64,000 nt of DNA from contig NZ_MQUS01000023.1 of the NCBI RefSeq assembly GCF_001953885.1, forward strand, positions 62,001 through 126,000, in the 5' to 3' direction. The DNA is from Streptomyces sp. IMTB 2501 (lineage in GTDB: Bacteria > Actinomycetota > Actinomycetes > Streptomycetales > Streptomycetaceae). Numbering within the stretch: the stretch's first letter is position 1; each line of letters starts with the position of its first letter. The notes below the pieces were generated by a model that was not told the origin of the DNA, did not search any database, and saw only the letters and a list, made by a program, of their open reading frames with translations. Below, in pieces: positions 37,090-46,496 of the stretch. The position numbers and the translations under genes were made by a program.

Positions 37090-37265
37090 TCACGGGTCGT
37101 CATACGCCCCTGTGATCTTCTCCCGAACGCGTTCGGCTTCTTGCGGCGTATCAGCGGCGAAATACTTCCGCCAGGCATTCCAGTGCGGGATATGTTCCAG
37201 AAGTCCTCGACCTCGGCTACGGCGGCGACCAGCTTGTCACCCAGCTCGCGTCTCTGCGCGACGCT
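37090..37265 (-). pseudogene. unknown C-terminal fragment
   Basis: RRELGDKLVAAVAEVEDFWN, then after a frameshift IPHWNAWRKYFAADTPQEAERVREKITGAYDDP and a stop at 37090. Balanced composition suggests a former gene; family not recognised. Confidence 0.45.
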
Positions 37266-37267
37266 GG

Positions 37268-37560
37268 CTCGCCATCGAGTGCGGGGCGGGGACGGCTCGC
37301 CTTGAATGCCTTGACTGCGGAGGCCGGGCCAGCCTCGGCATCCTCTGTTTCGAAAGAGGGACATGGCGATGTCGGACATCGCCTCGTCCGCCGCGGACAC
37401 CCCGCCGACGGACCAGACGCGCAGGAGACCCTTGTACGCGCCGTAGGCGTGAGTGGGCCCCTTGGCGGCCTCGCGGGCGAAGGCTGTCGTCTCGTCGAGC
37501 AGGGCGTCATCGGGGATGACCTGGTTCACCACGTCGGCGTCGGCCACCACATGGCCGAAT
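37268..37560 (-). pseudogene. C-terminal fragment of an enoyl-CoA hydratase/isomerase
   Basis: ADVVNQVIPDDALLDETTAFAREAAKGPTHAYGAYKGLLR, then ADEAMSDIAMSLFETEDAEAG-like sequence with a frameshift near 37352. This is the typical crotonase C-terminal region (GLVNxVVPDDxLxxE ... LFxTEDxxEG). The catalytic N-terminal half is absent. Confidence 0.7.
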
Positions 37561-37645
37561 ACGCACAGCACGTGATGGCACAGATCCACCACTACGCATC
37601 ACGCGGGATGAGCGCAGCTGGCATGCACCTCTTCGAAAGCCTGCG

Positions 37646-38110
37646 TTGGGTGCCGTCGGAGCCGTTGGACATCGTCGGGCTGGCGATGGACGAAGAACGC
37701 AGTGGGAGATCTTCGAGGATGTGGCGCCGGAGCTCCCGGCATGGGCGCAGAGCAGCGGACCGTGGCGGTGCGACGACCGCGCCGTGCTCGCAGCGATCAT
37801 CTTCGGCGCCGCGTCGGGCTGTACATTGCGGCAGACGCCGCCGGTCTTCGGTGCCTCCCGGCAGACTGTCCATCGACGCTTTATGGACTGTCGAAGGCTC
37901 GGGCGTGGGCGAAGCCGTACCGAATGGTGCTGGATCGGCTCGGCTCGAACGGCGAGTTGGACTGGACGCGGTGCGCCACCGTTTCGGTCAGTGTCCGGGC
38001 AGTCAGAGGGGGGTCACCGGACCGAATCCGACCGATCGTGGCAAGCGCGGGTCGAAGATCCACGTCAGGTCACCGGAATCGACGGCCACTCACGCTTCCT
38101 CGTGATCGCC
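37646..38110 (+). pseudogene. IS5-family transposase fossil
   Basis: WEIFEDVAPELPAWAQSSGPWRCDDRAVLAAIIFGAASGC is the N-terminal DUF4096-like part of IS5/IS402 transposases. KARAWAKPYRMVLDRLGSNGELDW and TGPNPTDRGKRGSKIHV follow in other frames. The C-terminal DDE portion is not recognisable. Confidence 0.7.
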
Positions 38111-38378
38111 GAGATCGTGGTCCGCCGAGACCGCGCCCGGCAGATGCGCTGTTCGAGCGGGCCTGCGGGGAGAACAGCATCGTTCAGCGGCTTACCGAGC
38201 GGGACGTCTGCGACGTCGGGCCGACGATCGCATCAGTCATCCGAAATGAACACGAAACAGCCGCTGCGTATTTGTGGCTTCCGCCAGTACAAAGCCCCGC
38301 CGCCAAAGGGGGAGACTTCCCGCCAGAGGCGTTCGGCCTGTCCCGGTGGCCGATGCCAATGAGAGGGGGAACAGTACG

Positions 38379-39119
38379 ATGAGCGGTCAGCTTTACGACG
38401 AGATCGGCGAGGCATTCGAGGGTTTCAAGACCCTCCCTCTTGCGCGCTATGCGGAGGTCCCCGGATTCCTCGCCCTCGTCGGCGACGTGAACGGCAAGTC
38501 GATCCTCGACCTGGCCTCCGGAACAGGCTTCTACAGCCGGGAGTTCAAGCGCCGCGGCGCATCCCATGTCCTCGGCGTCGACATCTCCGACGCGATGGTC
38601 TGTGCGGCCCAGGCCCTGGAGGACCGCGACCCGCTGGGCGTGCACTACGAGGTCGGCGACGTCGCCGAGCTGCGCACTTTCGAGCAGCGGTTCGACATCG
38701 CGGTCGCGGTTCAGCTGTTCAATTACGCCGAGGACATCGCCACCATCGAGCGGATGTGCCGCAACATCCACCGCAGCCTCGTGGACGGGGCCGAGTTCTT
38801 CGTCTTCGCGCAGAGCCCGGACTTCCGTTTTGACGGGCCGTCCTTGGCCAAGTACGGCTTCCTCTGCGAATCGACCGGCGAGGAATCCGAGATCGGGCCG
38901 CGAGTGAGGATCACCGCACTCCTCGACCCGCAGATCTCGTTCGTCGCGAACCCGCCCTGCCAGGAGGTCTACGAGAAGTGTCTGGGGGCGGCCGGATTCA
39001 GTGAGATCACCTGGGTTCCCCTGGATGTCTCCGCCGCTGGCGTGCGCGAGTACGGCAAGGACTTCTGGGACGACTACGCCGCCAACCCCCCGCTGACGAT
39101 GCTGCGCTGCCGCGCGTGA
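38379..39119 (+). CDS. class I SAM-dependent methyltransferase
   Basis: 246 residues with a GAGAGGGGG RBS. SAM motif I SILDLASGTGFYSREFKRRGASHVLGVDIS, motif II/III around FDIAVAVQLFNYAEDIATIERMCRNIHRSL, and a C-terminal substrate part (QISFVANPPCQEVYEKCLGAAGFSEI). Resembles small-molecule or toxoflavin-type methyltransferases (ToxA-like). Stand-alone between transposase fossils, so possibly horizontally acquired cargo. Substrate unknown. Confidence 0.87.
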   Translation: MSGQLYDEIGEAFEGFKTLPLARYAEVPGFLALVGDVNGKSILDLASGTGFYSREFKRRGASHVLGVDISDAMVCAAQALEDRDPLGVHYEVGDVAELRTFEQRFDIAVAVQLFNYAEDIATIERMCRNIHRSLVDGAEFFVFAQSPDFRFDGPSLAKYGFLCESTGEESEIGPRVRITALLDPQISFVANPPCQEVYEKCLGAAGFSEITWVPLDVSAAGVREYGKDFWDDYAANPPLTMLRCRA

Positions 39120-39576
39120 CCCCGAGCAGCCTGTCCCCGGTTCGGCCGGGGATGGGCCGCCATCCGGCTCAAGGCCGCAGGCCCCATTGCCCTGTGGATG
39201 GCCCTCTGCCCTGCGCATGCCCGGAGGCTCCCCGTAGTTGCGTGAGTCCGGCTCATGGGCCGTGGGCAGATTCGTGAGTGGGGTGCGATGCCGATTCTCG
39301 CGGACGCCGACCTCGTGCCGCCGGGCCCAGCCGGAGCCGGCGGGGCTACCCGAACCCAGTCCCGGCAGTAGTTGCTGGGTGACGCTGTTGTGGAGCACGT
39401 GCAGAAGGCGGCCAGAGCGGCATCTGCCTTCCGTGTTTGCGGTATGTGAGTCCGATGTCGCCGATGAACCATCCCTTTGCCAGGACGTCCAGGCGAACGT
39501 GTGAGGCGGGATGCCCTATTGAGCGTCCTCTTGCACGTCCGTTCCACTGCCGCCCTGAGGGCGTGTGGGGGGCGCC
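39120..39576. other. gene-free stretch
   Basis: About 450 bp without supported features. Confidence 0.4.
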
Positions 39577-40085
39577 ACGGCTCATACCGACTTCTCCACG
39601 GCCTCGGCGAGGTTGCGCCACGGATGCCAGCCGTCTGCGATCTGCTGGGCATGCCGGGCTCCCGAACGAGCGCCCTTGGCGCAGGCACCGGCCCGGTCAC
39701 GGCAGATGATCTCCGCCCAGGGGCGGCGGCGCAGCCATGCGGCCAGCGGCTCGGCGTCCCGCCGACAGGGACGTCGAGCGGCTGGCGGACCTCAAGGTCG
39801 TCGCCTAGGAAGGCTGCTTGGCGCCCCTGCTCTTCAACGCGGCACCCAGACGAGCGCAGGGGCGGCCGACCAGGCACAGCGCGATCGATGCGAGCACGCT
39901 CGTACCAGCGGGCTTAACGGGTATGCGGGCTGGCCAGCCCGGGACCTGCGCTGCGAACGTCACTGCGGAGCAACGGGTGTTGAGGCATGGGAACCGGCGC
40001 ACCGCGCGCTCGATCACGACGGACGCACAGCCCAACGGCACGTCCGCCAGTCGAAGGACGTCGAGCCCGCGGGCACCTCACCAGC
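39577..40085 (-). pseudogene. ISL3-family transposase fossil
   Basis: The N-terminal zinc-ribbon end and helix region ASVVIERAVRRFPCLNTRCSAVTFAAQVPG ... LASIALCLVGRPCARLGAAL is followed, after a deletion of the first catalytic block, by AEIICRDRAGACAKGARSGARHAQQIADGWHPWRNLAEAVEKSV. Both match ISL3 transposases (CxxxxCPAVTFAEQxPG; VVCRDRAGAYAxGAxxGAPxAxQVADRWHLWRNLxEAVEK). Confidence 0.75.
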
Positions 40086-40167
40086 CTGGCGCTACTCCGC
40101 CGGGTGTAAGTGATGAGCCGCCCGCCGTACGACGCCAACTCCCCGTGCGTTTGCCAACATCGAGGCC

Positions 40168-41184
40168 ATGAGACACCGCACGCTGCACGTCAACGGCATC
40201 AACGTCCATATCGCCGAAGCAGGGGAGGGGCCGTTGGTCATCCTGCTGCACGGCTTTCCCGAACTGTGGTACTCGTGGCGGCATCAGTTGGGCGCCCTCG
40301 CCGCGGCCGGCTTCCACGTCGTCGCCCCTGACCTTCGCGGCTATGGCCAGACCACAGTCCTGCCCGACGTCGAGGCGTACCGCATGCAGGCGATGGTGGA
40401 CGACATGGTGGGCATGCTGGATGCGCTGGACGAGCCGACCGCTGCGCTGGTCGGTCATGACTGGGGTGCCCAGATCGGCTGGGCGTGCGCCCAGCTGGCC
40501 TCCGAGCGGTTCCCTGCTCTGGCCTCGCTGAGCGTGCCCTACCACCGGCGGCCCCCCGCCCCCATGACCCAGGCTCTGCGCCGCTGGGCAGGCGACAAGT
40601 TCAACTGGCTGCTGTACTTCCAGGCTCCCGGCGCCGCCGAAACCGAGCTGCAGGCCGACGTCGAGCGCTCGATGCGCCTCATCTTCTCGGCGCTGTCCGG
40701 GGACGCTCCCGAGGGTCTGGCGGTCAGGCTGCTGACCGGCCTGCCCGCCGACTCCAGGCTGCTCGACCCGATCCCCGAGTCCGCGAACCTCCCGTCTTGG
40801 CTGGCCGAATCCGACCTGTCCTACTACGTGGAGGAATTCCGCCGTACCGGCTTCACCGGCGCGCTCAACCGATACCGTAACGTCGACCGTGACTGGGAAG
40901 AACTGCCTGCCTTGGGTGCGACCGCGGTCCGCCAACCGGTGTTGTTCGTCACCGGCGAGTTGGACACCGCCACACGCTTCATGGACACAGATGCCATGCG
41001 TCAGTACGTGCCGGACCTTCGCGGTCCGGTCGTACTGCCCGGCTGCGGCCACTGGATCCAACAGGAGCGTCCCCGCGAGGTCAATGCGCTCCTGGTCGAC
41101 TTTTTGTCCTCCGCCACTGTCCAGTCGGCCATCGGGTCTCCTGAAGCCTCCGCCGCCCCCCATGACCTGCGACGACCTGAGTAG
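40168..41184 (+). CDS. epoxide-hydrolase-type alpha/beta hydrolase
   Basis: 338 residues. HGFPELWYSWRHQLGALAAAGFHVVAPDLRGYGQT is the epoxide hydrolase HGxP oxyanion loop and strand. The nucleophile is Asp98 in LVGHDWGAQIGW and the catalytic histidine His295 in LPGCGHWIQQERP. Cap-domain tyrosines (SYYVEEFRRTGFTGALNRYRN) fit epoxide activation. It hydrolyses epoxides to diols, possibly for detoxification. Only 53 bp separate it from a broken TetR gene that probably regulated it. Confidence 0.9.
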   Translation: MRHRTLHVNGINVHIAEAGEGPLVILLHGFPELWYSWRHQLGALAAAGFHVVAPDLRGYGQTTVLPDVEAYRMQAMVDDMVGMLDALDEPTAALVGHDWGAQIGWACAQLASERFPALASLSVPYHRRPPAPMTQALRRWAGDKFNWLLYFQAPGAAETELQADVERSMRLIFSALSGDAPEGLAVRLLTGLPADSRLLDPIPESANLPSWLAESDLSYYVEEFRRTGFTGALNRYRNVDRDWEELPALGATAVRQPVLFVTGELDTATRFMDTDAMRQYVPDLRGPVVLPGCGHWIQQERPREVNALLVDFLSSATVQSAIGSPEASAAPHDLRRPE

Positions 41185-41237
41185 AACACCGCCTGCGGCA
41201 TCGATGTAGGGGAGGCGCCGCATGAGGTGTGAGTGGA

Positions 41238-41711
41238 ATGGCTGAGGTCGAAGCGTCGCGCCGCAGTCGGATCACGCCCGAGCGCGCGGCCGAGCTGCAC
41301 GAGACCGTGCACGACCTGCTGCGTGAAGTCGGATATGACGCGCTGACCATGGACACCATGGCACTGCGCACCCGGTTCAGCAAGGCGGCGCTCTACCGTC
41401 AGTGGGGCGGCAAGGCCGAGCTGGTCGTCACGGCGATGCGGCAAACCAAGCCAGGCAGTATCACCGCGGTGGACACGGGATCGCCGCCGGGCGACATACA
41501 CGCCCTGCTGTCCCAACAGGAGGAATCCAGCATCCAACAGACCTTAGCGCTGAGCGAGGTCCCCTCGGACAACCCCGCACTGGGCTATGTGGTGCACGAC
41601 TGACACGGCACGCTCGTCATCCGCACTCTGATCGACGATCAGCTGCCGACACGGGCGTTCTTCGCCCCGTATCTCGACGTCGTGGTGGTCCTGCCCGTTT
41701 TCGGCGTCTGA
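41238..41711 (+). pseudogene. TetR-family regulator interrupted by an in-frame TGA
   Basis: RSRITPERAAELHETVHDLLREVGYDALTMDTMALRTRFSKAALYRQWGGKAELVVTAM is an intact TetR DNA-binding domain. The frame stops at TGA (41601-41603) but continues without further stop as HGTLVIRTLIDDQLPTRAFFAPYLDVVVVLPVF to a TGA at 41709-41711, matching a TetR C-terminal helix pattern. The central ligand domain is also shorter than usual. A truncated DNA-binding protein of 121 residues could still be made. Operon partner of the epoxide hydrolase. Confidence 0.7.
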
Positions 41712-42113
41712 TTCCTGCCCCCTTCCCCAGTCCCCATCCGCGCCCCGACTCCCAGCCGTATCTGACACGGCCGCTGCGTCGTCGGGCCGATCCGCTCCCG
41801 CCCTCAACCACTCCACGACCGACCGGGAGTACGTCCCGTGCCCACCTTGCTTCCAGGAACGGTCGATTCGCCTTCCAGCGAGGCCACTTCATCGCCCTGT
41901 TCTGAGCCGCACTGCTGTCCGTCGCCGACGTCGCGGCATTCGACGCGCGGCGTGAGAGCGGACGGCTTCGACCTGGAGCTGAGCCGTGGCGAGGGTGCCA
42001 CCAGGTCGACGAAGGCGCCGGTTCGTACGGCCGCGCAGACGTGCGAACCGGCACACCAGGGACCCGGCCGGGGCCCGCCAATTCGCGTCCGTGGACTTCG
42101 AGAGGTAACGACC
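41712..42113. other. gene-free stretch upstream of YceI remnant
   Basis: 400 bp without a supported gene. Long open frames here on either strand are GC artefacts. Confidence 0.4.
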
Positions 42114-42848
42114 ATGACCACCACCGGAACAGGCGGCAGCCTGCGGGCCCGGATCCGTACCAGGCACGGCTGGGCCGTCCCGCACGCCGTGCTCACCGTC
42201 ACCGACATGGCGGGGCAGCAGATGCTGCGCCAGGAGGCGTCGCAGGACGGCCTGGTGACGACCGACACCCTGGCGCCCGGGACGTACACAGTGATCGTCA
42301 CTGCCGTCGGCCATGGCCCGGTCGCCTCCACCGCCATCGTGACCGCCTCCGGCGGCGCTGACCTCGGCACACTGGTGCTGACCCGCGCCGGGGGCGTGGA
42401 ACTTCCGCCGCCCGGGCCGTGGACGATCGACCCGGCGCAGTCCTCCGTGAGCGCCGTCGCCCAGCATCTCGGACTGACCAGTGTGCATGGCGTTTCAAGG
42501 AGTTCGGCGGCCGGATCGAGGTCGCACACGACCCGCTGTCGTCGAGCGTGGAGGCGGTCGTCGAGGCCGCCTCGATCGACACGGGCAATGGGATGCGCGA
42601 CGGCCACCTGCGTTCCGCGGACTTTCTCGACGTGGATGTCCACCCCAAGATCACCTATCGCAGTACGGGCCTCACTCCGGCGGGCGAGGCCCGCTGGACT
42701 GTGCAAGGCGAACTCGCCCTGCACCGGCCCGGACCCGTGGAGCGGCGTGCGGGCCTCGTTCCGCGCCACCACCGAACTGCGGCGCGAGGACTTCGCCATG
42801 AGCTTCATCCAGGCCGTCCAGGGCGGGCAGCTGCCAGCCCTGGGGTGA
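42114..42848 (+). pseudogene. YceI-family lipid-binding protein with N-terminal carboxypeptidase-regulatory-like domain, decayed
   Basis: From the ATG: a beta-sandwich (LRARIRTRHGWAVPHAVLTVTDMAGQQMLRQEASQDGLV ... LAPGTYTVIVTAVGH), then the YceI opening WTIDPAQSSVSAVAQHLGLTSVHG. A frameshift near 42485 leads to RFKEFGGRIEVAHDPLSSSVEAVVEAASIDTGNGMRDGHLRSADFLDV, then another shift to SGVRASFRATTELRREDFAMSFIQAVQGGQLPALG. Two internal segments expected in YceI are missing, so it is inactive. Confidence 0.8.
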
Positions 42849-42860
42849 CGGCGAAGGCAT

Positions 42861-42910
42861 CACGAAAGGCGTCCGCGCCCGGGATGTGCCGGGCGCGGAC
42901 GCCTTTCGTG
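42861..42910. terminator. bidirectional hairpin between convergent YceI remnant and MFS gene
   Basis: A perfect 22-bp inverted repeat: left arm 42861-42882 (CACGAAAGGC...), 6-nt loop, right arm 42889-42910 (...GCCTTTCGTG), 12 bp from either stop codon. Confidence 0.85.
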
Positions 42911-42922
42911 TGCCGGTCGGGG

Positions 42923-45253
42923 CTACGCCTCCTTGTGGCCCAGCTGTATGTCGACTCCGCCCTGGCTGCCGTCCAGTGTGACCTGGGTGGCCACCGGCGG
43001 GTAGCCGGCGGCGATCACGGTGTACTGCTCACTGGAGAGGTCGGTGAAGGAGTAGCTCCCGTCGACGCTCGTGGTGCGCGTTCCGACGACGTTGCCGGCG
43101 GAATCGATCAGGGTCACTCGGGCGTCCTCCAACGCCCGTCCGTCCTGGGTGTGCACCGCTCCCCGCAGGATCGCCGCGGCGGAAAGCCGGATGTCGCAGC
43201 GGGTGGCCGCGGCGGAGACGGTGGCCGGCACGGCGGCCGGGCGGTGGCCGGGCGCGCTGATGCCGAGTGTGTAGTCGCCGGGCAGCAGGTCCCCGATCAG
43301 GTAACCGCCGTCCATTCCGGTGGTGGCGGAAGCCGTCACGTCACCGTGCTGGTCGGTGGCCACCACCAGGGCGCCGGGCAGGGCCTCCCCGTCCCCGCCG
43401 CGCACCGTGCCGGCCAGGCCGCCCGGGTTGGGCAGGAGCACGAGGTCGTGGGAGACGGGTGTGTCGTTCAGGGTCAGTGTGACGACCTGCGGCTGGTACC
43501 CGGGCGCCGAGCCGATGAGGACCAGGGTGCCGCGCTCGGGAGTGTCCACCGCGTACGAGCCGTCCGCACGGGAGGCGGCGCGGGCCAGCTGATGCCCCGC
43601 CGTGTCCAGCAGGGTGATCGCGGTGCGTGGTACGGGTGCGCCCACGCCGTCCCGCACCTGTCCGCGGACCATGGCCGAACCGCCCGCACCGACGGCCGGA
43701 AGTGCCGCCGTGGGGGCGGCCCGCCCGGTGGCCTCGGCGTCAGGCGTGGCCGTGGCCCGGACCTGCGCCTCGGAATCCGCTGCGGGCAGGCTCGCGCTCT
43801 TCCTGGCGCGGAACAGCAGCACGGTGACGATCACGGCGAACGCGAAGAAGCCGGCCGACCACCAGTAGGCGACGGTGTAGCTGTGCAGCGCCGCATTCGC
43901 CTTGACCAGTGGGTCGGTCAGGTGGTGCTTCGCGTAGTCGGTGGCGGCGCTGGCGGCCAGGGTGTTCAACAGCGCGGTGCTGATCGAACCGCCCACTTGC
44001 TGTGTGGTGTTGAGGGCTGCCGAGGCCACGCCCTGGTCGCTCGCCTGCACGCCCAGGGTGGCGTAGCTCATCGCTGCGGGCATCGACATTCCGAGCCCCG
44101 CGCCGAGCAGCAGCAGTGGCGGCAGCACATGCGCCGCGTAGCTGCTGTCCAGGCCGAGCCGGGTCAGCCAGACCATGCCGCCCGTGGCCAGCAGCATGCC
44201 GATGGGTACGACGATCTTGGGCCCGATCTTCGGCACCAGCCAGTTGGTGGACAGCTGCGCCAGCACCATCAGCGCGCCGACCGTCGGAAGGAAGGCGACG
44301 CCGTTCTTCACCGGCGAGTAGCCCAGCGTCGACTGCAGGTAGTAGGTGAGGAAGAGAAAGACGCCGAACATCCCCGCGGACGAGATGAGCACGGTCGACA
44401 GGGCGGCGGCGCGGTCGCGGTCGGCCAGGACGCGCAGGGGCAGTACGGGGTGCTTCGCACGGGTCTGCCAGAGGAAGAACGCCACCAGCAGGACGCCACC
44501 CGCGGCGAGGAAGCCCCAGGTCATCCAGTTGCCCCAGTCGTGCGTCTCCGCATTGGCGAAGCCGTAGACGATGCCGAACAGGCCGCCGGAGACCAGGACG
44601 GCACCGAGGATGTCCAGCTTCGGCTGCTCGGCTGCGACGGAACGGCCGATGAAGACGATCGCACCGATCAGCGCGGGAACCGCGATGGCGTCGTTGACAT
44701 ACAGCGTCCAGCGCCAGTCCAGGTACTCGGTGAGCAGGCCGCCGAGGACAAGGCCCACGGCGGCGCCGGAGCCGGCGATGGCGCCGAATATGCCGAACGC
44801 CCTGGCGCGTTCCTTGGGTTCGGTGAACGTCGTGGTCAGCAGGGAGAGTGCCGCCGGGGCGAGCAGGGCGCCGAACAGTCCCTGCACCGCGCGTGCGACG
44901 ACCAGCATGGCGAAGCCGTTGGCTGCGCCGCCGATCGCGGAGGCGGCGGCGAAGCCGACGACGCCGATGATGAAGGTCGTTTTTCGGCCGAAGAGGTCGG
45001 CGAGTCGGCCGCCGAGCAGGAGCAGACTGCCGAAGGCCAGGGAGTAGGCGGTGACGATCCACTGCCGCCCGTTGTTGTCGAAGCCCAAGTCCTGCTGGGC
45101 GGACGGCAGCGCGATGTTCACGATCGTGGCGTCGAGCACGACCATGAGCTGGGCGAGGCCGATCACGGCCAGCGCCCACCATCGGTGCTTCGGTGGGGCA
45201 TGGGTCTGGCCGGACGGCCCGGCCTGGACGGTGGCGACCGGGATGGCTTCCAC
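42923..45253 (-). CDS. MFS exporter fused to three carboxypeptidase-regulatory-like domains
   Basis: 776 residues from a GTG with GAGGG. Residues about 25-510 are a 14-TM DHA2 exporter (LMVVLDATIVNIALPSAQQDLGF, GGRLADLFGRKTTFIIG, SGAAVGLVLGGLLTEYLDWRW). After a linker (about 511-545), three consecutive beta-sandwich repeats of the carboxypeptidase regulatory-like type follow: VRGQVRDGVGAPVPRTAITLLD, LAGTVRGGDGEALPGALVVATD, LRGAVHTQDGRALEDARVTLID, each ending with a GSY/GGY-type turn (DGSYAVDTP, DGGYLIGDL, DGSYSFTDL). The same domain type heads the broken YceI gene opposite. The role of the domains is unknown. Confidence 0.9.
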   Translation of the reverse strand: MEAIPVATVQAGPSGQTHAPPKHRWWALAVIGLAQLMVVLDATIVNIALPSAQQDLGFDNNGRQWIVTAYSLAFGSLLLLGGRLADLFGRKTTFIIGVVGFAAASAIGGAANGFAMLVVARAVQGLFGALLAPAALSLLTTTFTEPKERARAFGIFGAIAGSGAAVGLVLGGLLTEYLDWRWTLYVNDAIAVPALIGAIVFIGRSVAAEQPKLDILGAVLVSGGLFGIVYGFANAETHDWGNWMTWGFLAAGGVLLVAFFLWQTRAKHPVLPLRVLADRDRAAALSTVLISSAGMFGVFLFLTYYLQSTLGYSPVKNGVAFLPTVGALMVLAQLSTNWLVPKIGPKIVVPIGMLLATGGMVWLTRLGLDSSYAAHVLPPLLLLGAGLGMSMPAAMSYATLGVQASDQGVASAALNTTQQVGGSISTALLNTLAASAATDYAKHHLTDPLVKANAALHSYTVAYWWSAGFFAFAVIVTVLLFRARKSASLPAADSEAQVRATATPDAEATGRAAPTAALPAVGAGGSAMVRGQVRDGVGAPVPRTAITLLDTAGHQLARAASRADGSYAVDTPERGTLVLIGSAPGYQPQVVTLTLNDTPVSHDLVLLPNPGGLAGTVRGGDGEALPGALVVATDQHGDVTASATTGMDGGYLIGDLLPGDYTLGISAPGHRPAAVPATVSAAATRCDIRLSAAAILRGAVHTQDGRALEDARVTLIDSAGNVVGTRTTSVDGSYSFTDLSSEQYTVIAAGYPPVATQVTLDGSQGGVDIQLGHKEA

Positions 45254-45294
45254 GATGGGGCTCCCTCATGGGGCTCGGATTGCTCAGTTGTGCG

Positions 45295-45726
45295 TCAGCA
45301 CCGGCAGGACGACGGTGTCCGCGGAGCGCGCCGTCGTCGGACGCGGCACGACAAGGGGATGGCCGCGTCTTTGGCCCGTGTGGCCGCGGCGCAGGGCGCG
45401 TTCCGGCATCCGCGCCGGATCTCCGTTCCTCGTCCGGCCGACGTCTCGTAGCGGTCCCCGCCCTGGCTCTGGCGGGGACCGACCTTGTGGGCCGGTGCTG
45501 TCGCGAACTCGTACGGACCGCCGCACGGCGAGCCGCCGTTCTCCAGGCGGATGGAGTTGCGGCGGCCCTGGAACCGCGTCCAGACGGCGACGGCGACGCT
45601 GACGGCGGTGAGTCTCGTGTCGCCCATGCGTGGCAGGTCGGCAGCTGCCGCGAAGCGCTCCCAGTCCAGAGTCGGGCTGGTGCGCCACGCGCCGCTCAGC
45701 TCGGCCTCCGAGTCGGTCGTCGTCAT
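45295..45726 (-). pseudogene. MarR-like regulator remnant
   Basis: The first roughly 50 residues (MTTTDSEAELSGAWRTSPTLDWERFAAAADLPRMGDTRLTAVSV) look like the N-terminus of MarR proteins found beside such exporters. The following frame turns Arg/Pro-rich without a winged helix. Probably a decayed repressor of the downstream MFS gene. Confidence 0.45.
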
Positions 45727-45747
45727 GGTGTCCGCCCGCCATCGGTC

Positions 45748-45804
45748 CGAAACGGTTTCGTACAGAAAAGATAGGCAATCCTGCAGCGAAACTCAATCGT
45801 TTCG
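45748..45804. promoter_or_regulatory. two CGAAAC/GTTTCG dyads upstream of the MarR remnant
   Basis: CGAAAC-G-GTTTCG (45748-45760) and CGAAAC-N6-GTTTCG (45787-45804) share identical half-sites 39 bp apart. They would be operators for the adjacent regulator or its former partner. Confidence 0.55.
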
Positions 45805-45849
45805 ATCGTTACCCCTGTCGGCTGTGGGGCAGGTCACAAACCGGGTTGT

Positions 45850-46115
45850 CCCGCCACCTCTGCGAAGCGGAGCCCGCCGGCGGCGAAGATATCGCCGTAA
45901 CCGGTCATGTCCTCGGGCGTGAGCGTGGTGTTCAGGCCTACGTCGCGCCGTGCTCGTCGAGCTGACGGCGGGAGGGGCGCAGCGTGTCGTCTGCCCCCTC
46001 ATCGCCGGGGAACCTTGCGGGCGATGTTGAGCCGGTCGCCGTTCTCGCTCGCAGCGTCGAACAGGGTGACCTGGTGGCCGCGTTCGGCGGCGGTCATGGC
46101 GCAGGCCGGGCGGGC
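45850..46115 (-). pseudogene. fragment of a FadH/2,4-dienoyl-CoA-reductase-like flavoprotein
   Basis: MTAAERGHQVTLFDAASENGDRLNIARKVP, then in another frame VGLNTTLTPEDMTGYGDIFAAGG. These match the FAD/NAD-binding segment of old-yellow-enzyme-type reductases (TAAERGHQVTLFExxxxxGGQLNIARxVPGK). Everything else is lost. Confidence 0.7.
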
Positions 46116-46496
46116 CGGACCGACGTCCACGGCCGGGACTCATCTGCGCGGCCGGGTCAGGGGAAGTGCGCGGGTAACTCCTTGATGGTTCTGCGGTGTT
46201 GATGTGGTTGGTGGTCACGAACAGGGCCACCCCCAACCGTCAGGTGCGGGGGAGCTTCCATGGCTGATCGCCTGTGAGGGGCTCAAGTGCCGAGTTCTGG
46301 TCGTGCCGCTTGGCCCTTTAGCCCGTGCGGGATCAGTCCCTGGCCGTCATGTTCATGGGGTGCCGTCGGGTGGCCGCGACTGGCACAACGATGCCCGTAC
46401 CGGTCGGCCCGCCCGGTCGGGGTTCTGGATGTCGCGGCCGGGCATCCGGGGGGACCGGTTCCGGCGTCCGCTTAAGGCAACGCCTGTCAGGGCTGC
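46116..46496. other. gene-free stretch
   Basis: About 380 bp without a supported gene or strong hairpin. Confidence 0.4.

Noticed and set aside
29418..40085. Prophage or integrative conjugative element
   Set aside because: Only transposase scraps; no integrase, relaxase, FtsK-like transfer or phage structural genes and no tRNA attachment site were seen.
42419..45451. 1010-codon open frame opposite the MFS fusion gene
   Set aside because: Gln/Gly/Arg-rich shadow; only its first part coincides with a real YceI fragment.
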